A stretch of DNA of 64,000 bases from Pseudoalteromonas sp. XMcav2-N (GTDB lineage: Bacteria > Pseudomonadota > Gammaproteobacteria > Enterobacterales > Alteromonadaceae): the NCBI RefSeq assembly GCF_024124545.1, contig NZ_JAMXSF010000006.1:234422-298421 (forward strand), in the 5' to 3' direction. Of the stretch, positions 38,392-47,378 are shown one piece after another. Positions within the stretch are counted from its first letter, which is position 1. Every line of letters starts with the position of its first letter. Under the pieces are notes generated by a model. That model was not told the origin of the DNA. It searched no databases and saw only the letters and a list, made by a program, of their open reading frames with translations. A program made the translations under genes and the position numbers.

Positions 38392-39348
38392 TCAAGCGAT
38401 TTGTTTTTCTGCCAGCGTCAGTTCCATCGTTGCTTTGAGCAAACGATACAGGTTGATTGACGCATCAATTTCTTCTTTGCGGTTGGTCAGACTTTCTATG
38501 TTCAGTCCCAGCGGGACATCCAGTTGGGCACAACTACGCAGAATGGAATCCAGATTTTCACGGCAAATGCGGATCGACTCACTCAGCGTATTGTCTGCAT
38601 CCAGCATGCGCCATTTGGTTGCTTCAGGTACTGAAATCCCAAGCCATTCCATAAATTGCAGCGTCTTCTCACCACCACATGGGGTAAAAGTCAGGATCAG
38701 TCGCTTCGGCTCAATGCCTTGTTGTTTGCAGGTACGGGCATAGCTGGTGATCAGGTCTATGGTTGCCTGAGCATTATAAACAGCCTGAGAAATAAAGAAC
38801 TCACAGCCCTGAGCGGTTTTTTCAATCAGCCGTTCATGTTCATTGCGTTTGGATGCATGACGCTCTGCAATGGTTACACCGCCCAGAAAAAAGTCTGCCT
38901 GGTGCGCAGCCAGGGCCTGATAAGCGTCTGGCAGTGGCAAGTTAATTTTACCCTGTGATGAAGGAGAGCCAACCAGGACCAGATTGTTCAGGCCAAATTC
39001 CTGTTTGGTGTTGCTAAGCCACTGGTTAAATTCACTACTATCACGTTGTGCCACACTTTTATAGGTGATCACGTCCAGTTGTGACAACGACTTCACCAGA
39101 CGACTGTATTCGCACGGGTCGACGGTTTCCTTAAACGGAAAAGGGCGGGGCACATCGGTGCGGCTGCTTTCATCCTGAATGTCGTAAACGATTACACCGT
39201 CGTATTCAATTTCATGCAGTCGATCCAAAAGCTTAGTTGCAATACGTTTTACCTTATCCTGCTCCGTACCAGATTTGGGCGGAGTCGTACCAATCAAATA
39301 TACCCCTTGGTTCGGGTCTAAGATTTTCTCTTGTAGTGATAACGCCAT
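38392..39348 (-). CDS. Divergent methylenetetrahydrofolate reductase (MetF-like), MetJ-regulated
   Basis: 318 residues of the MTHFR/MetF barrel fold but far from E. coli MetF. Recognisable parts: GTTPPKSGTEQDKV at the start (FFPP region), GVIVYDIQDES, LVLVGSPSSQGK, FFLGGVTIAERH, FFISQAVYNAQ (the FF/ITQ region) and SLTNRKEEIDASINLYRLL at the end. Family members use FAD to reduce methylene-THF to methyl-THF for methionine synthesis; a conserved glutamate early in the barrel is not obvious here. A MetJ-type operator (39402-39417) sits 54-69 bases upstream, linking it to methionine control. It may be a second, non-canonical reductase or a demethylase-like relative. No partner gene is adjacent. 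Confidence 0.75.
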   Translation of the reverse strand: MALSLQEKILDPNQGVYLIGTTPPKSGTEQDKVKRIATKLLDRLHEIEYDGVIVYDIQDESSRTDVPRPFPFKETVDPCEYSRLVKSLSQLDVITYKSVAQRDSSEFNQWLSNTKQEFGLNNLVLVGSPSSQGKINLPLPDAYQALAAHQADFFLGGVTIAERHASKRNEHERLIEKTAQGCEFFISQAVYNAQATIDLITSYARTCKQQGIEPKRLILTFTPCGGEKTLQFMEWLGISVPEATKWRMLDADNTLSESIRICRENLDSILRSCAQLDVPLGLNIESLTNRKEEIDASINLYRLLKATMELTLAEKQIA

Positions 39349-39650
39349 GGTCCAGATTCCGGCAAAAATTCAGTGTATGGGATCTAATATAGCAGCCATT
39401 TAGACGTCTAGATAGATTTTTTTCTTGAAACAAATTCAATACAGATGAATTTCTCTCATGGTGTTTTCGTCATGTTGGAGCAAGCTGTTGTTTGCCCGCC
39501 GGTTTATTCAGGGAAATTTAGTTCATATTTCTTTACATTATTTGGGCGTGTAAAGATGAATTAAGGTGGGATTGCGGCATAATTGGGAACTATGCGTCCC
39601 AATTACAATGGGACCAAGAATAAAAATCACGACAAATTTAAGGGAAGCAT
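39349..39650. other. Divergent promoter region between the MetF-like gene and the M16 protease
   Basis: 302 bases. Besides the met boxes it holds a perfect 8-bp inverted repeat, AATTGGGA (39581-39588) and TCCCAATT (39597-39604), with an 8-base spacer, 47 bases before the protease start. It could be an operator or a short leader hairpin. No small gene is visible. Confidence 0.5.
39402..39417 (-). promoter_or_regulatory. MetJ operator (met boxes) upstream of the MetF-like gene
   Basis: AGACGTCT, the exact met-box consensus and a palindrome, is directly followed by AGATAGAT, a 5/8 second box in register. Two or more tandem 8-mers are the known MetJ target. Confidence 0.75.
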
Positions 39651-42524
39651 ATGAAATTTAAACTACTGGCGACCAGCCTGGCTGTGTCACTGGCTCTGGC
39701 CGGCTGCACCGCAACGCAACAATCGGCGCAGCAGGCGCCAACCAGCATAGAGGCGCAGGCCAGCAATAAAGTGTTTGCACAAGACTATGTTCTTGAAGAG
39801 CTGGATAATGGCTTACGTGTGATGGTGGTGAAAACCGACTACCCAGATGTTGTGTCACTGCAGATCCCAGTCTCTGTTGGCTCGCGTAACGAAGTCGAGC
39901 CGGGCAGAACCGGGTTTGCTCACTTCTTTGAGCATATGATGTTTAAAGGCTCTGAGAAGTTTCCACAGGATGTCTATGCCGACATTCTGAAAAACTCCGG
40001 GGTGGACAACCGCGCATATACTACCAACGATTATACTAACTACCATTTGAATTTCTCAAAAGAGCATCTGGATAAGGTCCTTGAGATCAAAGCGGATATT
40101 TTTCAAAACCTAAGCTACAGTGAGTCGCAGTTCCGTACCGAAGCGCTGACGGTCAAAGGTGAATACCTGAAGAACAACGCCAGCCCGATCCGTAAGTTGT
40201 TAAGTGCGGTGCGTAAAGAAGCATTTGATAAGCACACCTATAAGCATACCACCATGGGCTTCTTCGAAGATATTGAAGCCATGCCGGATCAAATGGAATA
40301 TGGTCAAATCTTTTTTGAGCGTTTCTATAAGCCTGAATACGTGTCTATCGTGATTGTGGGTGATGTCGATCCGCAGGAAACCATGGCAATGGTTAAAAAG
40401 CACTGGGGTGGCTGGCAGCGTGGTAACTATGTTGCCGATATTCCGGTGGAGCCGAAGCAGCAACAAGCCAGGTATGTGCATGAACACTACGAAGGGTTGC
40501 CGGGCCACTGGTTACTGGTTTCCTATAAAGGGGCTGCATGGGAACCTGCAAAGAAAGACCGTGCCGCATTGGATCTGCTCTCACAGCTTTATTTCTCTGA
40601 AAACTCAGAGCTTTATCAGGAGCTGGTCGTCGATAAACAAATTGCCAGCCAGATGTTCACTTATAATCCGGAGACCAAAGATCCGGGTCTGCTTCACGTG
40701 TTTGTTAAGGTTAATGAAGAAAGTGACTTAGCTGTGGTACGCGATGCAATCAATCGTACTTATGCTAACGCGCGCACTGAGCTGGTTGACAGTGATAAGC
40801 TGGCTGCACTGAAGTCGAACCGCAAATATAGCTTTGCCAACGGCCTGGACTCCTCGCAGGCGATTGCCAGCATGTTGGCGGAATATATGCATTTCGAGCG
40901 CGATCCTGAAGTGATCAACACCTTGTATGCGACCAGTGATTCCATCACCGCTGAAGACATTCGCGATGTCGCCAACCGTTATTTCGTTGACAGTGGCCGT
41001 ACCACAGTGACGATGTCGGCATTGACCCAAGTCGCTGGGTTTGACAAAGGAGTTGAACTGGATGCGCTGGTGTCGCAACAAAGCCAATCAAAACAACAGA
41101 AATTCACCGTACTGGATAAAACCAATGCTTCCCCTTTGGTTGATGTGAATCTACTGTTTTACACTGGGGCAGCCGCGGATCCTAAAGGCAAAAAAGGCGT
41201 GGCCGCTCTGACTGCTGCCATGATTGCCAATGGTGGCTCGCAGAGCAAGTCTTATAAAGAGATCCAAAAAGCCCTGTATCCCATTGCAGGTAGCTTTGAT
41301 TATCAGATTGACAAAGAAATGCTGTCACTGCGTGGTCGGGTGCACAAGGACAATGCTGCACAATGGTATGCCTTGATCAGTGAACAGTTACTCAATCCAG
41401 GCTTTAGAGAAGATGACTTTAAACGTCTGAAAAAAGAGCTGATAGACAACATCAAAGCGGGCCTTAAAGCATCAAATGATGAAGAGCTGGGCAAAGAGGT
41501 GCTGTATCATAAATTGTATCAGGGCCATCCATACGAGAGTTACAATCTGGGCGATTTGTCCGATCTCGAAGCATTGACTCTGGATGATGTGAAAGCTTTC
41601 TACCACAGCCAGTTTACTCAGGCAAAACTGAACGTGGGGATCACCGGTGCGCTGGATGAGCAGCTTAAAGCGCGTATGCTCACTGAACTGGCTAAGCTGC
41701 CCAAAGGGGAGGAGCCTCGGCTGACGATCCCGGATGCGCCAGCGTTAGAGGGTCGTCATGCTACTATCGTTGAGAAGAGCGCGAAATCGACTGCGGTATC
41801 GTTTGGTTTCCCAATAGATACCATTCGCAGCAGCAAAGACTGGACTGCCTTATGGCTGGTGCGCTCTTACTTTGGTGAGCACCGTAACTCAAACGCGTAC
41901 CTGTTCCAGCGGATCCGTCAGGTGCGTGGTATGAACTATGGTGACTATGCCTATATTGAGTATTTCCCGCGTGGTATGTTCCAGACTAAGCCCGATGCCA
42001 ACCTGGGCCGCTCTGAGCAAATTTTTCAGGTGTGGTTACGTCCGCTGCGTTCTAATAACGACGCGCACTTTGCCACTCGTGTTGCTCAGTTTGAGTTAGA
42101 CAAGCTGATTAAAGAGGGCATGACTGAGAGTGATTTTTCCGCCACCCGCAACTTCCTGAGTAACTTTGTGCCTCAGATGGTTGCCAGTCAGGATCGTCAG
42201 CTCGGGTATGCACTGGACAGCCAGTTCTACAATACCGATGAGTTTGTGAACTACGTACGCGCGCAACTTGCTTCGCTGACTGTAGAAGATGTGAATCGGG
42301 TGATCCGCGAAAACCTGCAAAGTGACAACATTCACTATGTGTTTGTGACAGGAAACGCGGCTGATATGAAAGCACGTCTGGTGAATCAGACTGAGTCGCC
42401 GATGCACTATAATGCGCAAAAACCGCAAGCGCTTATCGATGAAGATAAGCAAATTGCCAACTACAAACTGGCTATTCCGGCTGCGAACATCGAGGTGATG
42501 AACGCAGAAGCGGTCTTCAGGTAA
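39651..42524 (+). CDS. M16 family zinc metallopeptidase, lipoprotein
   Basis: 957 residues. The signal ends in the lipobox LALAGC (C19), so it is probably membrane-tethered in the periplasm. The first peptidase half has the inverted zinc motif HFFEH (H91, E94, H95) and a downstream glutamate region (EALTVKGEYL). The second half (from about 490, VDVNLLFYTGAAADPKGKKG) lacks HxxEH, as usual for the inactive half of the two-domain M16 clamshell. It is expected to degrade peptides in a closed chamber. RBS AGGGAAGC. It sits between gpsA and cysE, an insertion relative to the E. coli order. Confidence 0.92.
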   Translation: MKFKLLATSLAVSLALAGCTATQQSAQQAPTSIEAQASNKVFAQDYVLEELDNGLRVMVVKTDYPDVVSLQIPVSVGSRNEVEPGRTGFAHFFEHMMFKGSEKFPQDVYADILKNSGVDNRAYTTNDYTNYHLNFSKEHLDKVLEIKADIFQNLSYSESQFRTEALTVKGEYLKNNASPIRKLLSAVRKEAFDKHTYKHTTMGFFEDIEAMPDQMEYGQIFFERFYKPEYVSIVIVGDVDPQETMAMVKKHWGGWQRGNYVADIPVEPKQQQARYVHEHYEGLPGHWLLVSYKGAAWEPAKKDRAALDLLSQLYFSENSELYQELVVDKQIASQMFTYNPETKDPGLLHVFVKVNEESDLAVVRDAINRTYANARTELVDSDKLAALKSNRKYSFANGLDSSQAIASMLAEYMHFERDPEVINTLYATSDSITAEDIRDVANRYFVDSGRTTVTMSALTQVAGFDKGVELDALVSQQSQSKQQKFTVLDKTNASPLVDVNLLFYTGAAADPKGKKGVAALTAAMIANGGSQSKSYKEIQKALYPIAGSFDYQIDKEMLSLRGRVHKDNAAQWYALISEQLLNPGFREDDFKRLKKELIDNIKAGLKASNDEELGKEVLYHKLYQGHPYESYNLGDLSDLEALTLDDVKAFYHSQFTQAKLNVGITGALDEQLKARMLTELAKLPKGEEPRLTIPDAPALEGRHATIVEKSAKSTAVSFGFPIDTIRSSKDWTALWLVRSYFGEHRNSNAYLFQRIRQVRGMNYGDYAYIEYFPRGMFQTKPDANLGRSEQIFQVWLRPLRSNNDAHFATRVAQFELDKLIKEGMTESDFSATRNFLSNFVPQMVASQDRQLGYALDSQFYNTDEFVNYVRAQLASLTVEDVNRVIRENLQSDNIHYVFVTGNAADMKARLVNQTESPMHYNAQKPQALIDEDKQIANYKLAIPAANIEVMNAEAVFR

Positions 42525-42723
42525 CGCCCCATCAGAGCCCTCTGCCGGGCTCTGAGTTTGTCAGGCGGATCGTGTATCCGCCTTGTTTCCCATCCTCTGT
42601 TCGCTATTTCGGGTTATAATTAATAACAAATTGATGCAAGAAGCATTTGACTATCACTGCTAATTTACCGCATTGCAGGGTAAGATAGACAAAGGCCTTG
42701 GAATTATTGAAAAAGTGCAGTTT

Positions 42724-43545
42724 ATGAGACACGAGATCTGGCAAAAGCTTCGTCAGGAAGCCACCGAATTAGTTGACCGCGAGCCGTTGCTCGCCAGCCA
42801 TGTTTATTCAAGTATTTTAAATCATGAATGTCTGGGTGCGGCATTGAGTTTTATTGTGGCAAACAAGCTGGCAGACGCCGTGGTGTCTGCATTCACCATT
42901 CGTGAACTATTCGACCAGGCCTTTGTCGATTGCGACCGTATGCTGACGCATGTGGCACATGATATAAAAGCGGTTAAAGATCGTGACCCGGCTGCCGATA
43001 GCTATCTTAACGTTATTTCAAACCTTAAGGGCTTTCATGCAATACAAGCACACCGACTCGCCCATTGCTTATGGCGACAAGACAGAAAAGAGCTCGCGCG
43101 TTTTATCCAAAGCCGTACATCCGAAGTATTTGGTGTTGATATCCATCCTGCTTGTCAAGTCGGCCATGGCATTATGTTTGACCATGCGACTGGTATAGTC
43201 ATAGGTGAAACTGCAGTAATAGAGAACAATGTCTCTATTTTGCAATCGGTTACCTTAGGGGGAACCGGTAATGAGCAAGGCGATCGTCACCCCAAAATAC
43301 GTGCAGGCGTATTAATCGGCGCGGGTGCCAAAGTACTGGGCAACATTGAAGTGGGTGAAGGCGCGCGGATAGGTGCAGGCTCTGTGGTATTGAAAGCAGT
43401 AGATCCACACACCACAGTGGTGGGTGTGCCCGCGAAAGTGGTTGGCAAACCGCCCTGTTCTTGCCCGGCGGAATCTATGGATCAAAACTTTCTGGATGAA
43501 GATCTGATAGCTCGTAACGAATCACACACCAGTGCTATGCTCTAG
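42724..43545 (+). CDS. cysE: Serine O-acetyltransferase
   Basis: 273 residues from ATG 42724, the same length as E. coli CysE; a TTG at 42673 is a poor alternative. The N-terminal helical domain (EPLLASHVYSSILNHECLGAAL) is followed by a left-handed beta-helix with DIHPACQVGHGIMFDHATGIVIGETAVI and SVTLGGTGNEQGDRHPKI (catalytic His and CoA site). It makes O-acetylserine for cysteine synthesis and is normally feedback-inhibited by cysteine through its C-terminal tail. Confidence 0.96.
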   Translation: MRHEIWQKLRQEATELVDREPLLASHVYSSILNHECLGAALSFIVANKLADAVVSAFTIRELFDQAFVDCDRMLTHVAHDIKAVKDRDPAADSYLNVISNLKGFHAIQAHRLAHCLWRQDRKELARFIQSRTSEVFGVDIHPACQVGHGIMFDHATGIVIGETAVIENNVSILQSVTLGGTGNEQGDRHPKIRAGVLIGAGAKVLGNIEVGEGARIGAGSVVLKAVDPHTTVVGVPAKVVGKPPCSCPAESMDQNFLDEDLIARNESHTSAML

Positions 43546-43574
43546 CATGTGACTGAGTAAGCTGGCAGTGCTTT

Positions 43575-44237
43575 ATGGATAGTCTGAGCCAAAAGTGTTT
43601 TTGGATGTTGCTGGGGGCAGCCATTGCGGCTCCTCTAACCTGGTGGTTTGCATCAAATGACCCAGAACAGCCTGCCACTTCGGTTTTGGCTAACGCTGGC
43701 GATGCGACCCAACACACAGCTCCTTTGCTCCTGGAGCAGGCTCAACCAGAAAGTGCCTCTGACCCGGCCAGCAGCACCGAACTGATAGCGCTGCAACAGC
43801 AAATTCTTCAGTTACAAGAAGAGCTGGAACAGGTCCAAAACCATACATCATCAAAGCCGGAGCAGTCCGCCCAGCAACAACGACCCCCTTCATCGGGCAA
43901 TATTAGCCGTCAGCTGGCCGAGATATTTCAAGCTGAAGCGCGGGACCCTGTCTGGGCCGATGAGTTGGAATTGCAGCTTGGGGACTTTCTGTACACCAGT
44001 GATCTCAGTACATACTTTACTTACGCCAGTTATGGCTGCAAGCGCCATGTCTGTCAGCTCAGTTTTGTGCCGCGCAGTGAGGATATCGATGCCATGCAGT
44101 GGCAACGCCTGAATGACAGCCTCTTTAATAGTCCCTGGATAAAGCAATTTAAGGTCAGCTCAGCGCAGCAAACGGCGCAAGGTATGCTGGTGCATTTTAG
44201 CACCAAAAGTCTGCGAGAGCTGGCCACTGAGTACTAA
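43575..44237 (+). CDS. Uncharacterised membrane-anchored protein with coiled coil
   Basis: 220 residues, no family recognised. One N-terminal hydrophobic helix (about 9-26, WMLLGAAIAAPLTWWFA) acts as anchor. A low-complexity region and a Gln/Glu coiled coil (about 75-98) lead to a C-terminal domain of about 110 residues that contains YGCKRHVCQLSF, two cysteines likely to form a disulfide, which favours the periplasm. It starts 29 bases after cysE and its stop overlaps that of the converging xseA, so it is a real, tightly packed gene. Function cannot be inferred. Confidence 0.7.
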   Translation: MDSLSQKCFWMLLGAAIAAPLTWWFASNDPEQPATSVLANAGDATQHTAPLLLEQAQPESASDPASSTELIALQQQILQLQEELEQVQNHTSSKPEQSAQQQRPPSSGNISRQLAEIFQAEARDPVWADELELQLGDFLYTSDLSTYFTYASYGCKRHVCQLSFVPRSEDIDAMQWQRLNDSLFNSPWIKQFKVSSAQQTAQGMLVHFSTKSLRELATEY

Positions 44238-45598
44238 TCGTTTTCGCGATTTGGCTCGGCCGGTGTGACATCAATGACCTGGGTTTGCAACCGACCATCG
44301 TGTAATTCTGTGGTGAGTATATCGCCTGCCGTTACATCCCGGGTTGATTTCACCACTTTTCCACCTGATTTAGTAATGCTGTAACCCCGCGACAAAACCG
44401 CCAGCGGACTAACACTGTCGAGCCTGGCTGCGAGCAAAGCCAGTTGCTGAGTATGTTGTTGCTGTGAAGCCTGTATTGTCCGGGTGAGCTTTTCTTTCAG
44501 GCTGTCCAGATGTTGATGTGCGTATCGCAGCTTTTGCTCTGGATGAAACTGCGCCAAGCGATGTTGTGCCAGGGTAACGCGACTTTGAGCACTGTGTTGC
44601 TGGTGGTTCATTGCCCTGAGCAATCGGCTACTCAGTTCATCTACTTTTTGTGCCTGTTGCATCAGCTGTGCCTGCGGGTGTTGGAGTAACAGCCGCTGAT
44701 GAGAATTTTGCAGCTGCTGAGCATGATGGGTCAGATAGCGCTGCATTGCGCTGCTCAGGCGCTGTTTCTGTTGACCTAACTGAGCCTGAATTTCTGCCCC
44801 ATCCGGGCTGACCAGCTCAGCGGCGGCTGAAGGGGTTGGGGCACGCAAGTCGGCGACATAATCACTGATGGTGGTATCGATTTCATGCCCAACGGCGCTG
44901 ATCACTGGCAGCTGGCTGGCGAAGATGGCCCGTGCCACGGTTTCTTCGTTAAAGCACCACAGATCTTCGAGCGAGCCACCGCCACGCCCAACAATGAGTA
45001 CATCTACTTCACTTCTAATATTCGCCAACTCAATTTGTGCTGCGATCTGATGATGTGCTTCCTGACCTTGTACTTGAGTCGGGTAGATCACCACTTCCAG
45101 CTGAGGTGCACGACGTTTCAGAACCGACAAAATGTCTCTGACTGCGGCCCCGGTCGGAGACGTCACGACGCCCACCCGGTTTATGCGTGCTGGCAGTGGT
45201 TGCTTATGCTGGCTACTGAACAAGCCTTCACCGGCCAGGCGCAGTTTGAGTGCATCGAACTGTTGTTTTAGCAGGCCTTCACCTGCCGGTGCCATCTGTT
45301 CGACGATTAACTGATAATCACCGCGGGGTTCATATACAGACACCCGAGCCTGCACCAGTACCTGCTCACCGTTTTGTGGCCGGTAGCGACAGTAGCGGTT
45401 GTTGCCACGCCACATGGCTGCCTTTACCTGGGCTTTGTCGTCTTTGAGCGAGAAATACCAATGCCCGGACGCCGGGGCGACAAAGTTGGAGATTTCGCCC
45501 GTCAGCTGTAAAGAAGCGAACCCCTGTTCCAGCAAACTGCGGATCTCTCGATTCAGGCGCGACACCGAATAAACTTTTTCTTGTTGTGGCAACGACAT
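44234..45598 (-). CDS. xseA: Exodeoxyribonuclease VII large subunit
   Basis: 454 residues from ATG 45598 (GGAG six bases upstream; MSLPQQEKVYSVSRLN), close to E. coli XseA; ATG 45610 is four residues longer. An OB-fold domain (LTGEISNFV...GHWYFSLKDD) precedes the catalytic region with VGVVTSPTGAAVRDIL, GRGGGSLEDLWCFNEE and GHEIDTTISDYVADLRAPTPSAAAEL, then a long coiled coil and the C-terminal LSRGYSIT. It degrades single-stranded DNA with XseB. It is divergent from guaB, as in E. coli. Confidence 0.96.
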   Translation of the reverse strand: MSLPQQEKVYSVSRLNREIRSLLEQGFASLQLTGEISNFVAPASGHWYFSLKDDKAQVKAAMWRGNNRYCRYRPQNGEQVLVQARVSVYEPRGDYQLIVEQMAPAGEGLLKQQFDALKLRLAGEGLFSSQHKQPLPARINRVGVVTSPTGAAVRDILSVLKRRAPQLEVVIYPTQVQGQEAHHQIAAQIELANIRSEVDVLIVGRGGGSLEDLWCFNEETVARAIFASQLPVISAVGHEIDTTISDYVADLRAPTPSAAAELVSPDGAEIQAQLGQQKQRLSSAMQRYLTHHAQQLQNSHQRLLLQHPQAQLMQQAQKVDELSSRLLRAMNHQQHSAQSRVTLAQHRLAQFHPEQKLRYAHQHLDSLKEKLTRTIQASQQQHTQQLALLAARLDSVSPLAVLSRGYSITKSGGKVVKSTRDVTAGDILTTELHDGRLQTQVIDVTPAEPNREND

Positions 45599-45652
45599 AC
45601 TCAGCTCCATAAAAAATTCACGAACACTCTAGCATATTTTTGCTAAATTTTA

Positions 45653-45698
45653 TTTACTCGCATAAGGAACGCTGATAAAATGCGCACGCAATTCCTTA
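45653..45698 (+). promoter_or_regulatory. guaB promoter with GC-rich discriminator and flanking inverted repeat
   Basis: TTTACT (45653) and TAAAAT (45676) are separated by 17 bases and followed by GCGCACGC, the kind of discriminator linked to ppGpp/DksA inhibition. TAAGGAA (45663) and TTCCTTA (45692) form a perfect 7-bp inverted repeat around the -10 element, a possible repressor site. Confidence 0.55.
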
Positions 45699-45729
45699 TA
45701 CTCAGTTTCACTTGAGAGATGCCGCACAC

Positions 45730-47199
45730 ATGCTAAGAATTGCAAAAGAAGCCCTTACCTTTGACGACGTACTTTTAGTACCCGCTCATTCAACTGTTCT
45801 ACCACACACTGCGAACTTAAAAACACGCCTGACTCGTGGTATTGAACTTAATTTGCCATTAGTTTCTGCCTCTATGGATACAGTCACTGAAGCACGCCTT
45901 GCAATTGCACTTGCACAGGAAGGTGGCATCGGATTCATCCATAAGAATATGACCATTGAAGAACAAGCGCGTAATGTACGTAAAGTAAAAGCGTACGAAG
46001 CGGGGATTGTCTCTTTTCCGGTTACCGTGACCGCAGACAAGACCATTGCTGATACATTAGCATTGGCTGAAGAAAATGGTTTCTCAGGCTTCCCTGTGGT
46101 TGGCGAGAACAACCTACTGGAAGGTATCATCACCAGCCGTGATATGCGCTTCGAAACTAAACTGGATAAGCCTGTGTCATCTGTGATGACACAAAAAGCG
46201 GATCTGGTGACGGTGAAAGAAGGCGCATCACGTGAAGAGATCCTGGGTTTGATGCATGAGCACCGCATCGAGAAAATCTTAGTGGTTGATGACGCTTTCA
46301 AACTGAAAGGCATGATCACCGTTAAGGATTATCAAAAAGCGCAAGAAAAACCAAACGCATGTAAAGACGAGCAAGGCCGTCTTCGTGTAGGTGCAGCTGT
46401 GGGTGTGGGTGCAGGCACTGACGAGCGAATCGCTGCGCTGGTTGCTGCTGGCGTTGACGTATTACTTATCGATACTTCGCATGGTCACTCTCAGGGCGTT
46501 ATTGATCGTGTTAAAGCAACCCGCGAAGCTTACCCTGACTTGCAAATTGTGGCGGGTAACGTGGCGACGGCTGAGGGTGCTGTGGCACTGGCTGACGCGG
46601 GTGTGGATGCGGTGAAAGTGGGTATCGGCCCTGGCTCTATCTGTACTACACGTATCGTAACTGGGTGTGGAGTGCCTCAAATCACAGCAATTTCAGATGC
46701 CGTTGATGGCCTGAAAGGGCGCGACATTCCGGTGATTGCTGACGGCGGTATCCGCTTCTCAGGTGACATTGTTAAAGCCCTGGTTGCTGGTGCATCGTGT
46801 GTCATGGTTGGTTCTATGCTGGCTGGTACTGAAGAAGCACCGGGTGAGGTTGAGCTGTATCAGGGTCGTTACTACAAGTCATACCGTGGTATGGGCTCAC
46901 TGGGCGCGATGAACCAAAAAGAAGGCTCATCGGATCGTTACTTCCAAAAGAGCAACTCTGCTGAAAAACTGGTTCCGGAAGGCATTGAAGGCCGCGTGGC
47001 TTATAAAGGCCCAATCGCGACTATCATACACCAACAAGTGGGCGGGATCCGCAGTGCCATGGGTCTGACAGGATGCGCGACTATTTTAGAGCTGAATACA
47101 AAGCCGCAGTTTGTCCGCGTGACCTCTGCTGGTATGGGTGAATCGCACGTCCATGACGTACAGATCACCAAAGAGGCTCCAAACTACCGCATGGGTTAA
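45730..47199 (+). CDS. guaB: IMP dehydrogenase
   Basis: 489 residues from ATG 45730 ([21 protein letters not shown]), one more than E. coli; TTG 45712 is rejected. A CBS pair is inserted in the TIM barrel (about 95-205). The catalytic cysteine is in [15 protein letters not shown], the flap follows, and [10 protein letters not shown] closes the active site. It oxidises IMP to XMP, the committed step to guanine nucleotides. guaA follows 179 bases downstream. Confidence 0.97.
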   Translation: MLRIAKEALTFDDVLLVPAHSTVLPHTANLKTRLTRGIELNLPLVSASMDTVTEARLAIALAQEGGIGFIHKNMTIEEQARNVRKVKAYEAGIVSFPVTVTADKTIADTLALAEENGFSGFPVVGENNLLEGIITSRDMRFETKLDKPVSSVMTQKADLVTVKEGASREEILGLMHEHRIEKILVVDDAFKLKGMITVKDYQKAQEKPNACKDEQGRLRVGAAVGVGAGTDERIAALVAAGVDVLLIDTSHGHSQGVIDRVKATREAYPDLQIVAGNVATAEGAVALADAGVDAVKVGIGPGSICTTRIVTGCGVPQITAISDAVDGLKGRDIPVIADGGIRFSGDIVKALVAGASCVMVGSMLAGTEEAPGEVELYQGRYYKSYRGMGSLGAMNQKEGSSDRYFQKSNSAEKLVPEGIEGRVAYKGPIATIIHQQVGGIRSAMGLTGCATILELNTKPQFVRVTSAGMGESHVHDVQITKEAPNYRMG

Positions 47200-47378
47200 T
47201 CCCGGCGGGTAAAAATGGGCTGGCGGTTGCCGGCCCTTCTTAATTTTAGTGTCTGCTTTTATAAGGCGGGTACAAACAAACACAATGCGTTGGGCAGGCA
47301 AACTTGCCCGGTCATTTAGGTAAAGTACTTTTACTATGCTTTACTAGTTTTATCGCTTCCTAACAAACGAGATTATCA

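Noticed and set aside
39349..39650. SAM riboswitch upstream of the MetF-like gene
   Set aside because: The leader is short and no conserved riboswitch fold was seen; met boxes explain methionine control.
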